Assembly: GCF_018403685.1 (NCBI RefSeq) | Contig: NZ_BOVK01000026.1 | Coordinates: 1-47,908 of the forward strand | Reading direction: 5' to 3' | Source: Xylanibacillus composti | GTDB lineage: Bacteria; Bacillota; Bacilli; Paenibacillales; K13 | DNA: 47,908 bases | Part shown: positions 1-7,606 of the stretch, piece by piece | Layout of the letters: each line of letters begins with the position of its first letter | How positions within the stretch are numbered: the first letter of the stretch is position 1 | Notes under the pieces: model-generated | Seen by the model: the letters and a program-made list of their open reading frames with translations, nothing else | The model's database searches: none | Told to the model about the DNA's origin: nothing | Made by a program: the position numbers and the translations under genes

Positions 1-46
1 AAAATCTTTGACAGACCCGAAAAGTGCGATTCCATGCATTTAGATT

Positions 47-80
47 CCGGTGTTCACAGACATGATGCGCACCGGTTTTA
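47..80 (+). terminator. Rho-independent terminator of a gene left of the window
   Basis: CCGGTG (47-52) pairs with CACCGG (70-75) across a 17-base loop and is followed by TTTTATTT. The T run is on the plus strand, so it would end a rightward transcript entering from outside the window. Confidence 0.5.
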
Positions 81-148
81 TTTGAACAGAAAGATGAGAA
101 TCACTAGTCATCATTTTGAGAAGTGAGTCGAGCAGTTATTTAGTCTTT

Positions 149-182
149 ATTCCCCACCTCATTAGAAAGTGGGGAATTGTTT
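149..182 (+). terminator. Second terminator-like hairpin in the left intergenic region
   Basis: ATTCCCCAC (149-157) pairs perfectly with GTGGGGAAT (169-177), followed by TGTTTT on the plus strand. On the minus strand there is no clear U run, so it is better oriented for a rightward gene, but the stem might also stall the leftward tail transcript. No gene is seen in 1-302. Confidence 0.6.
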
Positions 183-302
183 TGCCAATAAGCTCAACTC
201 TAGTGTAATAACGAAGACATGTTTGGTTAATATTAATCTGTTCAAACTTTTTCAACTCGTACTTCTAAGAACATTTTACAGACTTCTCGGAACTATTCAC
301 TT

Positions 303-503
303 TTATCTTAGACGGCTTTTCAAAAGGTCATAAATCTCACTTTGTCTTGCTGCCATGTCTAAAAGCAAACGAAAAACCTCTCTCTCACTTGGGGACACCA
401 TAGTATTTTCCCGCATATATTTAATTCTACTTTCTCGCTGCATCTTTTCTAATTGCTCTTGTGTCGGTTTTAAGGAAATTTTCTTAAGCTTCCTCTGGCT
501 CAA
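303..503 (-). CDS. Small basic/acidic helical protein, last gene of the tail operon
   Basis: A 66-residue, highly charged protein beginning MSQRKLKKISLKPTQEQLEK, probably mostly helical and soluble. It starts at a TTG codon (501-503) preceded by a strong GGAGGTG ribosome site lying inside the end of the upstream gene; the two reading frames overlap by 20 bases, indicating translational coupling. I do not recognise the family. Its position after the fibre genes is where fibre chaperones or small accessory proteins lie in phage tail operons, but no function can be assigned from the sequence. Confidence 0.65.
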   Translation of the reverse strand: MSQRKLKKISLKPTQEQLEKMQRESRIKYMRENTMVSPSEREVFRLLLDMAARQSEIYDLLKSRLR

Positions 504-894
504 CGAAAATCACCTCCATTCTCCCACTGCCAATTGATCCATCTGTACATGCTTCAACTATAAAAGATCCTTTAACTGCACTTGTTACATCAAATGATGC
601 TCTTCCTCCAGACGCGGGGATTGTTTCCCTAATATATTCTTCTCCCTCTAAATCCAAAAACGAAAAAGTTATATTTCCATTAAAATCTTTCTTCAAACCA
701 TTTACGTAATGGTGCACTTCTGCACAGATAGTTGCTTTAGTTTTGTCGTCTGCAGGAATTTTTTCTAAGTTAGTGTATAGTTTTAAATACAGAATAGGCC
801 CACGATTTATTCTCTGTTCAATTGTATTCCCTGTATTATTATTGGTGATAACACTAACTTCCCAGACCGTATTATCAATAATTTCTATCGACAT
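484..894 (-). CDS. Hypothetical beta-rich protein downstream of the tail fibre
   Basis: 136 residues with alternating hydrophobic/polar strands, including NITFSFLDLEGEEYI and GSFIVEACTDG, and no signal peptide or membrane segment. The pattern resembles an Ig-like beta sandwich of the kind attached to phage fibres and baseplates; that is inference. ATG at 892-894 has a good AGGAGGT site six bases upstream. It lies 19 bases after the fibre gene and overlaps the next small gene, so it belongs to the tail operon. The DNA is clearly AT-rich (18 of 60 G/C by hand count at 781-840), like the fibre genes and unlike the tail core. Confidence 0.75.
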   Translation of the reverse strand: MSIEIIDNTVWEVSVITNNNTGNTIEQRINRGPILYLKLYTNLEKIPADDKTKATICAEVHHYVNGLKKDFNGNITFSFLDLEGEEYIRETIPASGGRASFDVTSAVKGSFIVEACTDGSIGSGRMEVIFVEPEEA

Positions 895-913
895 TCTGAT
901 ACCTCCTCATTTT

Positions 914-2008
914 TCATAATACATATACTAAAGATGCTGTTAGACTAAAGTTAAGATTAGGACCTGAATTCCTGGCTCTTAGTATGAACCGTGTGTTGAA
1001 ATTGATAGGCGAAGAAATGTGTACTAGTCCTGTTCTAGAATAGCTACCCGAAGTCCCTTCCCCAGGCCATCCTCCTTGAAAAAAAGGTCTTCTTCTATTG
1101 GAACTGATTTGTTTTTCCACGCCATCAATAACGATGGTAAAGTAATATCTGCGGTCATCAAGGAGCAGTTGGATATCAGTCGCTATCCCTCTTCCATTTA
1201 TAGTAATTAAATCTTCAAATCCTCCAGATATCACAGTGGGAGAACCGGTATAGTTCGCAGTATTTGTAACCATCTTACTCCAATCAGTGCCTCCACCCAC
1301 TTCCTTCCACCCCGTTCCATCATAAAATTCTAATTGACCGTTTTGCACACGTAACGGTACTCCGCCAGTTAGTTGATCAATTGCCTGTTTCGTTCGAAGA
1401 GGCGTCATATAAACATTGTTCGCTGTCCCAGCATGGGCAGCAGCTTGTGTAGCTATACCATAGTTCTGGACATTTGCTAATCCCACATCTCCTTTAGCCA
1501 GTGACACTGCGCCCGTTTTTCCCGCCACACTAATAACTGGAAAGTTCACAGTGTGTGTATGACTTGTAGATGTCACGCTATTCGTACTTGTGGTTGATAG
1601 TGTTCCTGGTGTACCCAATGATATAGTACGGTCTGCAGTTAGATTGCCACCCCCTGATAGTCCATTCCCTGCTGTGATTGTTCGTGATGCTGGCGCTTGT
1701 TTTACGTCATCTACATTCCCCAAACCCACTTGAGATTTGGTTACATTGTGCGGATTATTTGTCATATTTGCATGCGCATTAACTTTTGCTTGCGCACCTG
1801 CAGGCGTTTCCGCCCCAATCTGGCTAGTAGTAACTCGATGAGGATTGTTCGTATCTGCCATGTGTTCATCTGCCTGGCTCTTCAGATCATGAAAAGCAGA
1901 ACCAATTTGTGCTCCATCATCGGTAATAACGTTCCTAGCTTTGGTCACTGGATAAAGCTCTTCATAAGCACTGCCATTCCACTTTTTCATAACGATATTT
2001 TTTGCCAT
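914..2008 (-). CDS. Phage tail fibre protein
   Basis: 364 residues. The N-terminal half carries two copies of a fibre repeat of the type NNPHxVTxSQxG (NNPHRVTTSQIG near residue 53, NNPHNVTKSQVG near 84), followed by a stretch rich in G, T and S with AGNGLSGGGNLTADRTISLG, typical of trimeric phage fibre shafts. A second repeat, VSLAKGDVGLANVQNYGIAT, lies near residue 170. The C-terminal 130 residues have a different, beta-rich composition and are the likely receptor-binding head. Start ATG follows AGGAGGGG. It is adjacent to the deacetylase-fibre gene, so the particle may carry two receptor-binding proteins, or one may be an alternative tip. Confidence 0.88.
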   Translation of the reverse strand: MAKNIVMKKWNGSAYEELYPVTKARNVITDDGAQIGSAFHDLKSQADEHMADTNNPHRVTTSQIGAETPAGAQAKVNAHANMTNNPHNVTKSQVGLGNVDDVKQAPASRTITAGNGLSGGGNLTADRTISLGTPGTLSTTSTNSVTSTSHTHTVNFPVISVAGKTGAVSLAKGDVGLANVQNYGIATQAAAHAGTANNVYMTPLRTKQAIDQLTGGVPLRVQNGQLEFYDGTGWKEVGGGTDWSKMVTNTANYTGSPTVISGGFEDLITINGRGIATDIQLLLDDRRYYFTIVIDGVEKQISSNRRRPFFQGGWPGEGTSGSYSRTGLVHISSPINFNTRFILRARNSGPNLNFSLTASLVYVL

Positions 2009-2028
2009 TAGTTTCTGCCCCTCCTAAT

Positions 2029-3741
2029 CTATAGCCTGTAAGTACTGGCCCACTCGGAAATCGTAACTACCCGGACATCATCTTTGTTAAACACATAGTC
2101 AACCATCTGCTCAAATTTGTCCGTCGGATACACAATGCTGGCCGTTCCGTTCCCTTCGATTCGATGTAGCAAAATCATCAGAGTGCCGCCTGTAGCGACA
2201 ATATGATCCACAGCTCTCTGGTATACTATATCTTCGGTGTTGTTATATATATTCAGAGATTTCAGAACATATGGTTGAATCGGTGGGGCAACTTCGATTT
2301 CTTCCATAACAGTTCGACCTAGACGAAAATTTTGCTCCTCCATAACACGCAGTACATTCGCATTCATCGAACCATAGGGGTATGCCGCAATGTCAGCGGC
2401 TCTGTCTAGTCCGTTCGACTCTAAAAATTTTTTGCATAGTAATAGTTCATCGCGGATTCCAGCTAAATCAAGAGTAGTCAAATCTTTATGCGTGTTAGTA
2501 TGATTGAACAAGTCCCATCCATATTCATACAATCTCTTAAGCTGGTCCAGAGACATATAAGGTCCACTTCCGACGTAACCACTAATAACTCCAACATTCC
2601 CCACATAGCCATGCTGGGAAAGGATTGGAAATGCGTTCGTGTACTGTGATTCCCACCCATCATCAAAATGAAACATTACACTCGCTTCTTCTACATGATT
2701 CATGTATAAGGCATCAAAGACAATATAGGCTGTATCTCGTCCGGTAACACTGATCTGAATGGTCTGTACGTCCTCCAAAAATGTCGCATTTGCAGTGCCT
2801 ACTGCTGTAAGCTGTGAGAGAGGTATCAACACTTCATTCCATCCAGGAACCATCTTCCATCTGCTCTGCTCCCAAAACAAATAATCAGACATGCCCGCAA
2901 CATTGGATAATCGAATCTGAAATTTCGAAAGGTTATATAATTCCGGCACGTAAAACCGCACAAGCATATTTTTCGCTTTGGATAGGTTAAAATGGACAAA
3001 TCTAAGCTGCGCGGCTGACGTCATATTCTCCTCTGAATCAACAGAAATCTTCAAGGAAGATGTACCCGTGATAACGTAGTTTGGATCCGTAACTTGTTCT
3101 ACCAGACCATACCATGGTACGAAATCAGTAAAGTCACTGGATAGCCTGCCGAAGTTTGCATTCCTCCGGTGAAGGTATCTACCGCCACCCTCACCAAACT
3201 GGAGTTCATTACCTACCTCTTCATACCAGTATGTGTTGGTGTCGTTACGAAACGGTTCAGAGTCAGAAACAATGATCTTTGGCGCATCTTTCCGAGTCAA
3301 ATACACAAGAGACTCATCAATCAAAGCAGAAACATTCTGTGCATTGCCCACTGAAGTGATGATATCAATTACCTTCTCCACAACGTATGACCCACCACTA
3401 GCCGGGACTTCTTCACCATTTGTCACGAATCCATAACAGTAAAGAACTTCTCCATTGTCCGGGTCCATAGCAAACACACCGATTTCATTTAGTGTAAATG
3501 GTTCTGAAATATCTTGATTTGTGAAACTGGTTGAAACTACGGCCTTCCCACTTGACGTTACACGAACATCAGATATCGGACACGACATCTGCTCCTTAAC
3601 CAGATTCGTTAACTCGGATATGGGAATACTCGGTATTCCAGAACCAATTCCCACACGTGTATATTGCAATTTCCCACCTGCCTGAGCCTTCATCTGCAAT
3701 ACTTGTCCATCATTTGTAAAATAAAACTGAAAACCTGCCAT
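2029..3741 (-). CDS. Tail-collar/fibre protein fused to a NodB-type polysaccharide deacetylase
   Basis: 570 residues in three parts. Residues 1-150 (MAGFQFYFTNDGQVLQMKAQ..., then LNEIGVFAMDPDNGEVLYCY) match the phage tail-collar fibre N-terminal domain (DUF3751 type) that attaches to the baseplate. Residues about 155-350 are a beta-rich carbohydrate-binding-like region. Residues about 355-570 form a NodB deacetylase: FHFDDGW carries the catalytic/metal aspartates, NHTNTH the two metal histidines (HxxxH form), AYPYG matches motif 3, and LLHRIEG supplies the distal histidine. Such enzymes remove N- or O-acetyl groups from cell-surface polysaccharide. I chose ATG 3739-3741 because AGGTGGGA sits seven bases before it; the ATG two codons earlier abuts that site. 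Confidence 0.85.
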   Translation of the reverse strand: MAGFQFYFTNDGQVLQMKAQAGGKLQYTRVGIGSGIPSIPISELTNLVKEQMSCPISDVRVTSSGKAVVSTSFTNQDISEPFTLNEIGVFAMDPDNGEVLYCYGFVTNGEEVPASGGSYVVEKVIDIITSVGNAQNVSALIDESLVYLTRKDAPKIIVSDSEPFRNDTNTYWYEEVGNELQFGEGGGRYLHRRNANFGRLSSDFTDFVPWYGLVEQVTDPNYVITGTSSLKISVDSEENMTSAAQLRFVHFNLSKAKNMLVRFYVPELYNLSKFQIRLSNVAGMSDYLFWEQSRWKMVPGWNEVLIPLSQLTAVGTANATFLEDVQTIQISVTGRDTAYIVFDALYMNHVEEASVMFHFDDGWESQYTNAFPILSQHGYVGNVGVISGYVGSGPYMSLDQLKRLYEYGWDLFNHTNTHKDLTTLDLAGIRDELLLCKKFLESNGLDRAADIAAYPYGSMNANVLRVMEEQNFRLGRTVMEEIEVAPPIQPYVLKSLNIYNNTEDIVYQRAVDHIVATGGTLMILLHRIEGNGTASIVYPTDKFEQMVDYVFNKDDVRVVTISEWASTYRL

Positions 3742-3743
3742 AT

Positions 3744-4307
3744 TCATCCCACCTGTTCATATGTCGTGTAATCGCCCTTATGCAAACTGCCCGCCAAATA
3801 AACGTTCATTTCCCCATTCTCCGATAGCTCTACTCCTTCCAGCCATGACCGACAATTTTTCACGCTATTGACAGCAGCCAGAAATTCCTGTGCTTTGGAT
3901 CCGGTTGCAGATGGGTCAGATGTAACCACTTTAAAAAAATATGGTTGCCCGCCGTACTGAAACCATTCCAATACTTCGCCTGTTTGGAATACAGTCTCAA
4001 CTAATTCACGTACGGCTGAAGGCGTTCCTTTCCGCTTATGCCACGCTAAAGAATTTTTAACTAACGCACGCCGTTGCCCTATTGGTAGAGTCTGATCGTA
4101 GAAATCAACATGAAATTGCCATGCCAATTGATCGATCCATTTCGAAGGTAACGAATCAATATGATGCAGCAGTTCTACTTTTTGAATGGCTAAAGTCACT
4201 AACTTAAGCTGTCGATCGATGGATATAGCTGCAGCAATCACTCGCGAGTCATTACGCATATTTGATGGTATTAGATCGATGAGTTTGACGTGTTCAAAAT
4301 TAATCAT
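3744..4307 (-). CDS. Phage tail protein I (P2 gpI-like) baseplate wedge protein
   Basis: 187 residues, MINFEHVKLIDLIPSNMRND at the start. The order DxLPxxWIDQLAWQFHVDFYD, then RRALVKNSLAWHKRKGTPSAVREL, is the signature of the P2 gpI family (Phage_tail_I), a baseplate component next to gpJ. ATG 4305-4307 has a GGAGG site eight bases upstream; an upstream ATG at 4320-4322 overlaps that site and is less likely. It overlaps the 3' end of the gpJ gene by eight bases. The DNA is AT-rich like the fibre genes, suggesting it moves with them as a specificity module. Confidence 0.88.
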   Translation of the reverse strand: MINFEHVKLIDLIPSNMRNDSRVIAAAISIDRQLKLVTLAIQKVELLHHIDSLPSKWIDQLAWQFHVDFYDQTLPIGQRRALVKNSLAWHKRKGTPSAVRELVETVFQTGEVLEWFQYGGQPYFFKVVTSDPSATGSKAQEFLAAVNSVKNCRSWLEGVELSENGEMNVYLAGSLHKGDYTTYEQVG

Positions 4308-5418
4308 CTTCCAATCCTCCATAAGTCACGTTCACCGTTTCGGCTATCGCAATATTGGTTTTCGCCACCTCCACATAATTTGGCGACATGATATCCACTC
4401 TACGGGCACCGGCATTCATAATACGTCTTATTAATTCTGACGGCATTATATCCCGCCCAATTTTGGATTTTTGCCACATGATGTATGCTTCCACTGCATC
4501 GGAAACCGCTTCTCGAATAGTAACCGCATCTGCTGAGCGTGAGCTGTCAATATAATAAATTATTTCAATGTCATAATTCGTTTGTTCTGGAGCTTTGACT
4601 GTTACTTTGTCATTTAATGGTCGAATGTGATCTGCATTGCAAATAGTCAATACCTTACCGAGAACCTCTTGTGTAGGTAATTGTCCTTCTGCTAGTAGAG
4701 GTCTAATCTCAACCTCTCCGGGACTCGGGGACCAGACAAATACATCGCTGATATCTTTTGAGGCTGTTCTAGCCCAGTATTCATATGCCCCGGTAGGCCC
4801 CGCCACTGAAAAACGTTCTGGAGAAATATAAATACGTTCACGATAGGCATCGTCGCTCTCGATGTCGTTCCCACCGACACTCTCTGTCAGATTCGCAACA
4901 GCAGCAACGTACGGAATCGGATCCACCAGAATATTGATCTGCCCCGGCGCATAGCCGTTACCGACAACCCCAGATTCCAGACATTCGCATAGAAAATCAC
5001 CTTCTGTTTCCCCAGCGGGAATGTCCCCGCCACCCACGACGGTGAAGTATAACTCATTCCCGGGTGTCACCCGGGTGCCGGGCGGGATTAGTGTCGCCCC
5101 CGGCTGCGGCGCAGACAACGTAAAGCGAACGGTCGTAGTGGCGGACTCCGCTTGCAAGCGAGGCGTTTCTGTCAAGGCGCCAAGCTGATCCAGATAATCG
5201 CCTGTGGCATAGCGCAGCAGATTCATCTTGGCACTTTGATTGATCAGCACCCGCTGCTGGATAATCAAGTCGGCTATAGTCATTAAAAAAAGCCGCACCG
5301 GATCGCCCGGATACAGCTTTTTGCCTGCTACTGCCTCATAGACCGCGATGATACTGTTCTTGATCTCCTCCGGATTCGTATCGACAAATTCGATATCCGG
5401 CAAGTCGTATATACTCAT
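4300..5418 (-). CDS. Baseplate protein J (gpJ/XkdT-like)
   Basis: 372 residues. The N-terminus has PGDPVRLFLMTIADLIIQQR and a repeated baseplate_J core (ATLIPPGTRVTPGNELYF), and the C-terminus has IEIIYYIDSSRSADAVTIRE, all typical of baseplate J proteins that form the wedge of contractile tails. ATG overlaps the gpW stop as ATGA and follows GGGGTGAGG. Base composition changes within the gene: the 5' part is GC-rich (39 of 60 G/C at 5101-5160) while the 3' part is AT-rich (19 of 60 at 4561-4620), by hand count. Confidence 0.93.
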   Translation of the reverse strand: MSIYDLPDIEFVDTNPEEIKNSIIAVYEAVAGKKLYPGDPVRLFLMTIADLIIQQRVLINQSAKMNLLRYATGDYLDQLGALTETPRLQAESATTTVRFTLSAPQPGATLIPPGTRVTPGNELYFTVVGGGDIPAGETEGDFLCECLESGVVGNGYAPGQINILVDPIPYVAAVANLTESVGGNDIESDDAYRERIYISPERFSVAGPTGAYEYWARTASKDISDVFVWSPSPGEVEIRPLLAEGQLPTQEVLGKVLTICNADHIRPLNDKVTVKAPEQTNYDIEIIYYIDSSRSADAVTIREAVSDAVEAYIMWQKSKIGRDIMPSELIRRIMNAGARRVDIMSPNYVEVAKTNIAIAETVNVTYGGLEDD

Positions 5419-5741
5419 TCGAGCCTCACCCCTTCCCTTAGCCGAAATGTAATGCTGGGCAACAGCCTCCCGGATGGCCCATCTTCCTTGTAATCTACAC
5501 GGACGACCTCTACACGCGGTTCATTCTGCTGAATGGCTGCCACGATGCGCTCGGTCAGGCGGGCTTGGTTCAATGCGTTCATCGGGCTGTCCAGCGGCGA
5601 TATATCTATGCCAAATGCGCGATTCAGCGCCACGCTTCCTTGGGCCGTCGTTACAATGGTACGTATATTCTGGCTCAACTCCCGTATGCCGGTAGCGCCG
5701 AAGTCAATGGCTTCGTCCGCAGCGAGCGTCGTAAATTCCAT
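5415..5741 (-). CDS. Baseplate protein W (GPW/gp25 family)
   Basis: 108 residues: MEFTTLAADEAIDFGATGIR, then ELSQNIRTIVTTAQGSVALN and RAFGIDISPLDSPMN, the GPW/gp25 pattern of wedge proteins that initiate sheath assembly. Two other in-frame starts exist (GTG 5757-5759 and ATG 5745-5747); ATG 5739-5741 is preferred because GGGAGAGG lies at the right distance, while it touches the ATG at 5747. The stop overlaps the gpJ start. Length fits the family. Confidence 0.9.
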   Translation of the reverse strand: MEFTTLAADEAIDFGATGIRELSQNIRTIVTTAQGSVALNRAFGIDISPLDSPMNALNQARLTERIVAAIQQNEPRVEVVRVDYKEDGPSGRLLPSITFRLREGVRLE

Positions 5742-5755
5742 GCTCATCCTCTCCC

Positions 5756-6145
5756 TCACACGTATTCTTTCAGCGTCAGATTCGCAATGCCGACAAGCAG
5801 GCGTCCAGCCCCGTCAAAAAAAGTCCAGTCTTGCGCAACGGTATCGATATACCACTTGTGCACACCCATCGGAAGCCCCCCGACAATAAGCGTCTCCGCT
5901 CTTCCCTCGCGGCACATGACGAGCAGCTTCGTCATCTCGGAGCGAGGATTCATGCCGTACCGAACGTCGAAGCGCATAGAAAAAGAAATCGTATCCTGTC
6001 CAGGCCCGATATACTCGGGTTTAGGATGCCGCAGGTGAATGTCATGCAACGACCACCGTGCGGATGTTGAGCGAGAGAAATTTTCAAAAGTGCGAATCTG
6101 GTCCGCCGACGCCAAAAACACCACTTCCCCAAACGTACCGATCAC
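5756..6145 (-). CDS. Phage tail protein U (P2 gpU-like)
   Basis: 129 residues from a GTG start (6143-6145) overlapping the previous stop as GTGA, with GGGGGTGAT seven bases before it. The start MIGTFGEVVFLAS and the PEYIGPGQDTISFSMRFDVR segment fit the P2 gpU family, a tail tip/terminator protein. The longer frame reaching 6199 runs entirely inside gpV and lacks a ribosome site. The C-terminal HKWYIDTVAQDWTFFDGAGR resembles the gpU tail end. Confidence 0.87.
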   Translation of the reverse strand: MIGTFGEVVFLASADQIRTFENFSRSTSARWSLHDIHLRHPKPEYIGPGQDTISFSMRFDVRYGMNPRSEMTKLLVMCREGRAETLIVGGLPMGVHKWYIDTVAQDWTFFDGAGRLLVGIANLTLKEYV

Positions 6146-6387
6146 TCGATCACCCCCAACCAATAGCCGGTTTCCAGACCGTTGCCGAGAAACACGCACA
6201 GTACCGTCTGTCCCACATTCGGCATGCGGATCGCCGCATGTTCATCCAACGAAATCGGCGGCATAATAAGCTGCAGCCAGCCGCTTACCAGATGGTCACG
6301 ATCCGGAAAAGTGGCGCGGATGCGGAGTTGGGCAGCATCTACAGCGGAAACCCGACCCACTTTGATGATATTCATCCCTATGCTCAT
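6142..6387 (-). CDS. Short baseplate assembly protein V (gpV/XkdR-like)
   Basis: 81 residues, beginning MSIGMNIIKVGRVSAVDAAQ and with RIRATFPDRDHLVSGWLQL and PNVGQTVLCVFLGNGLETGY, the OB-fold domain of phage baseplate V (spike hub). The usual C-terminal beta-helix spike is absent, as in other short Gram-positive versions, so the piercing tip must be another protein or be dispensable. ATG overlaps the gpD stop (ATGA), and the gene is likely coupled since no strong ribosome site is seen. Confidence 0.85.
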   Translation of the reverse strand: MSIGMNIIKVGRVSAVDAAQLRIRATFPDRDHLVSGWLQLIMPPISLDEHAAIRMPNVGQTVLCVFLGNGLETGYWLGVIE

Positions 6388-7397
6388 ACGTATGCCAACA
6401 CCCTTCTTATTTCCAATGTCGTTCTGTAGCCGGATCGTCCCACCTCGTGCCTGGCCGACTCGATCAGGTACTTCTCGTCAAACTTGCCGAAGCCGGCAAG
6501 CTGAACCGTAAGTCCTTGTGCCAGCGCATAATCACCCATGACAGTCAGACTTGCTCTCTGCGCTTCCTTGTTCTTCTGGTACAGAGCTTTCTTTGCTTTG
6601 CGAATTGCTTCCGCCTCCGAGGCCACTCGTTCGTTCAGCTTCAGGATCGGTCCAGACGAGCCCGGCAAGCGGTAAGCACCCTGAATTGTCCGGTTCGCGG
6701 TGCTATCGAAATAACTGACCTCGCACGCCGTATAAGCCGCTCCTACCACCGAACGGTTGAAGGAATAAGAGAGAATATCGCTCTCCCCGCGAGTCAGTGT
6801 CCGTACTGGCGGCTGTTCCTCGTAGGCACGATCATCCAGAAGGACGAGCGTGTGGTTCGTGATTTTCAAGGACACGCCCTCTTTCTCACAAATGGAAGCC
6901 AAAAAAGACAAATCGCTCTCCTGATTTTGCTCCAACCGATCATAGCGGATATCCTCTGTTTCAAACATCAAGGTCATTCCTGCCGAAGCCGCGATGCGTG
7001 CGGCGATCTGCCTTAAGGTAACCACTTCCCATGACCGGGTATGCGTTTCATTCTTAATGGCATCATTGCCGGGGTATGACAAGGCTTGAATGGAGATGCT
7101 GTCCGGCGGTCCGCCAAGGCTGAGGCTGTCCACGGCGAACGTGCCGCAAGCCAAGACTCGGTTCATCCCGGGGCCATACCAGTTCTCCAGCTGAATCTCC
7201 GCCTGGATCTCATCGCCATTTTCCGGCATCCACATATTGTGCCAGCGTCCGTCCCGGTCAGCCAGCGTCAGGCTCAGGTCATCCGCCCGGTTGGCGCCGT
7301 TGTCTGTGTAAGACATGGACATAAGAAAGGGCGCAATATCCTGTGTGATATCTGCGCCCAAATAAGTAATATGCGCCTGCGCTTTCCGCGTGTTCAT
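6384..7397 (-). CDS. Phage late control protein D (gpD/XkdQ-like) tail hub
   Basis: 337 residues. The N-terminus ITYLGADITQDIAPFLMSMS, the central IAARIAASAGMTLMFETEDI followed by DLSFLASICEKEGVSLKIT, and the C-terminal RASLTVMGDYALAQGLTVQL are the gpD hub pattern. It forms the central hub with gpV under the tail tube. ATG 7395-7397 overlaps the gpX stop as ATGA with a GGCGGAG site upstream; the ATG seven codons earlier is inside gpX and less likely. Confidence 0.9.
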   Translation of the reverse strand: MNTRKAQAHITYLGADITQDIAPFLMSMSYTDNGANRADDLSLTLADRDGRWHNMWMPENGDEIQAEIQLENWYGPGMNRVLACGTFAVDSLSLGGPPDSISIQALSYPGNDAIKNETHTRSWEVVTLRQIAARIAASAGMTLMFETEDIRYDRLEQNQESDLSFLASICEKEGVSLKITNHTLVLLDDRAYEEQPPVRTLTRGESDILSYSFNRSVVGAAYTACEVSYFDSTANRTIQGAYRLPGSSGPILKLNERVASEAEAIRKAKKALYQKNKEAQRASLTVMGDYALAQGLTVQLAGFGKFDEKYLIESARHEVGRSGYRTTLEIRRVLAYV

Positions 7398-7606
7398 CCG
7401 CTCCGCCCCCGCTTCCAAGGCGGCAGCTGTTCGGCTTGCGGGGCAGCAATCTCCGGTACTTGCAGGACGATGCCTGCTGAAAAGACAACTGTTCGGATAT
7501 GATCAGGATTGGCCGTCATTAGTTCAGACATGTACGCCTCCGTCTGATACAGCTTGTACGAAATACCGTCCCAAGTGTCCCCCTGCATGGTCGTATACCT
7601 AAACAT
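7394..7606 (-). CDS. LysM-type tail protein X (gpX/XkdP-like)
   Basis: 70 residues, MFRYTTMQGDTWDGISYKLY, then ANPDHIRTVVFSAGIVLQVP: a single LysM-like fold as in P2 gpX, located between tape measure and hub. Family members bind near the tube tip and may touch peptidoglycan. It overlaps the tape measure stop and the gpD start, so it is translationally coupled on both sides. Confidence 0.9.
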   Translation of the reverse strand: MFRYTTMQGDTWDGISYKLYQTEAYMSELMTANPDHIRTVVFSAGIVLQVPEIAAPQAEQLPPWKRGRSG

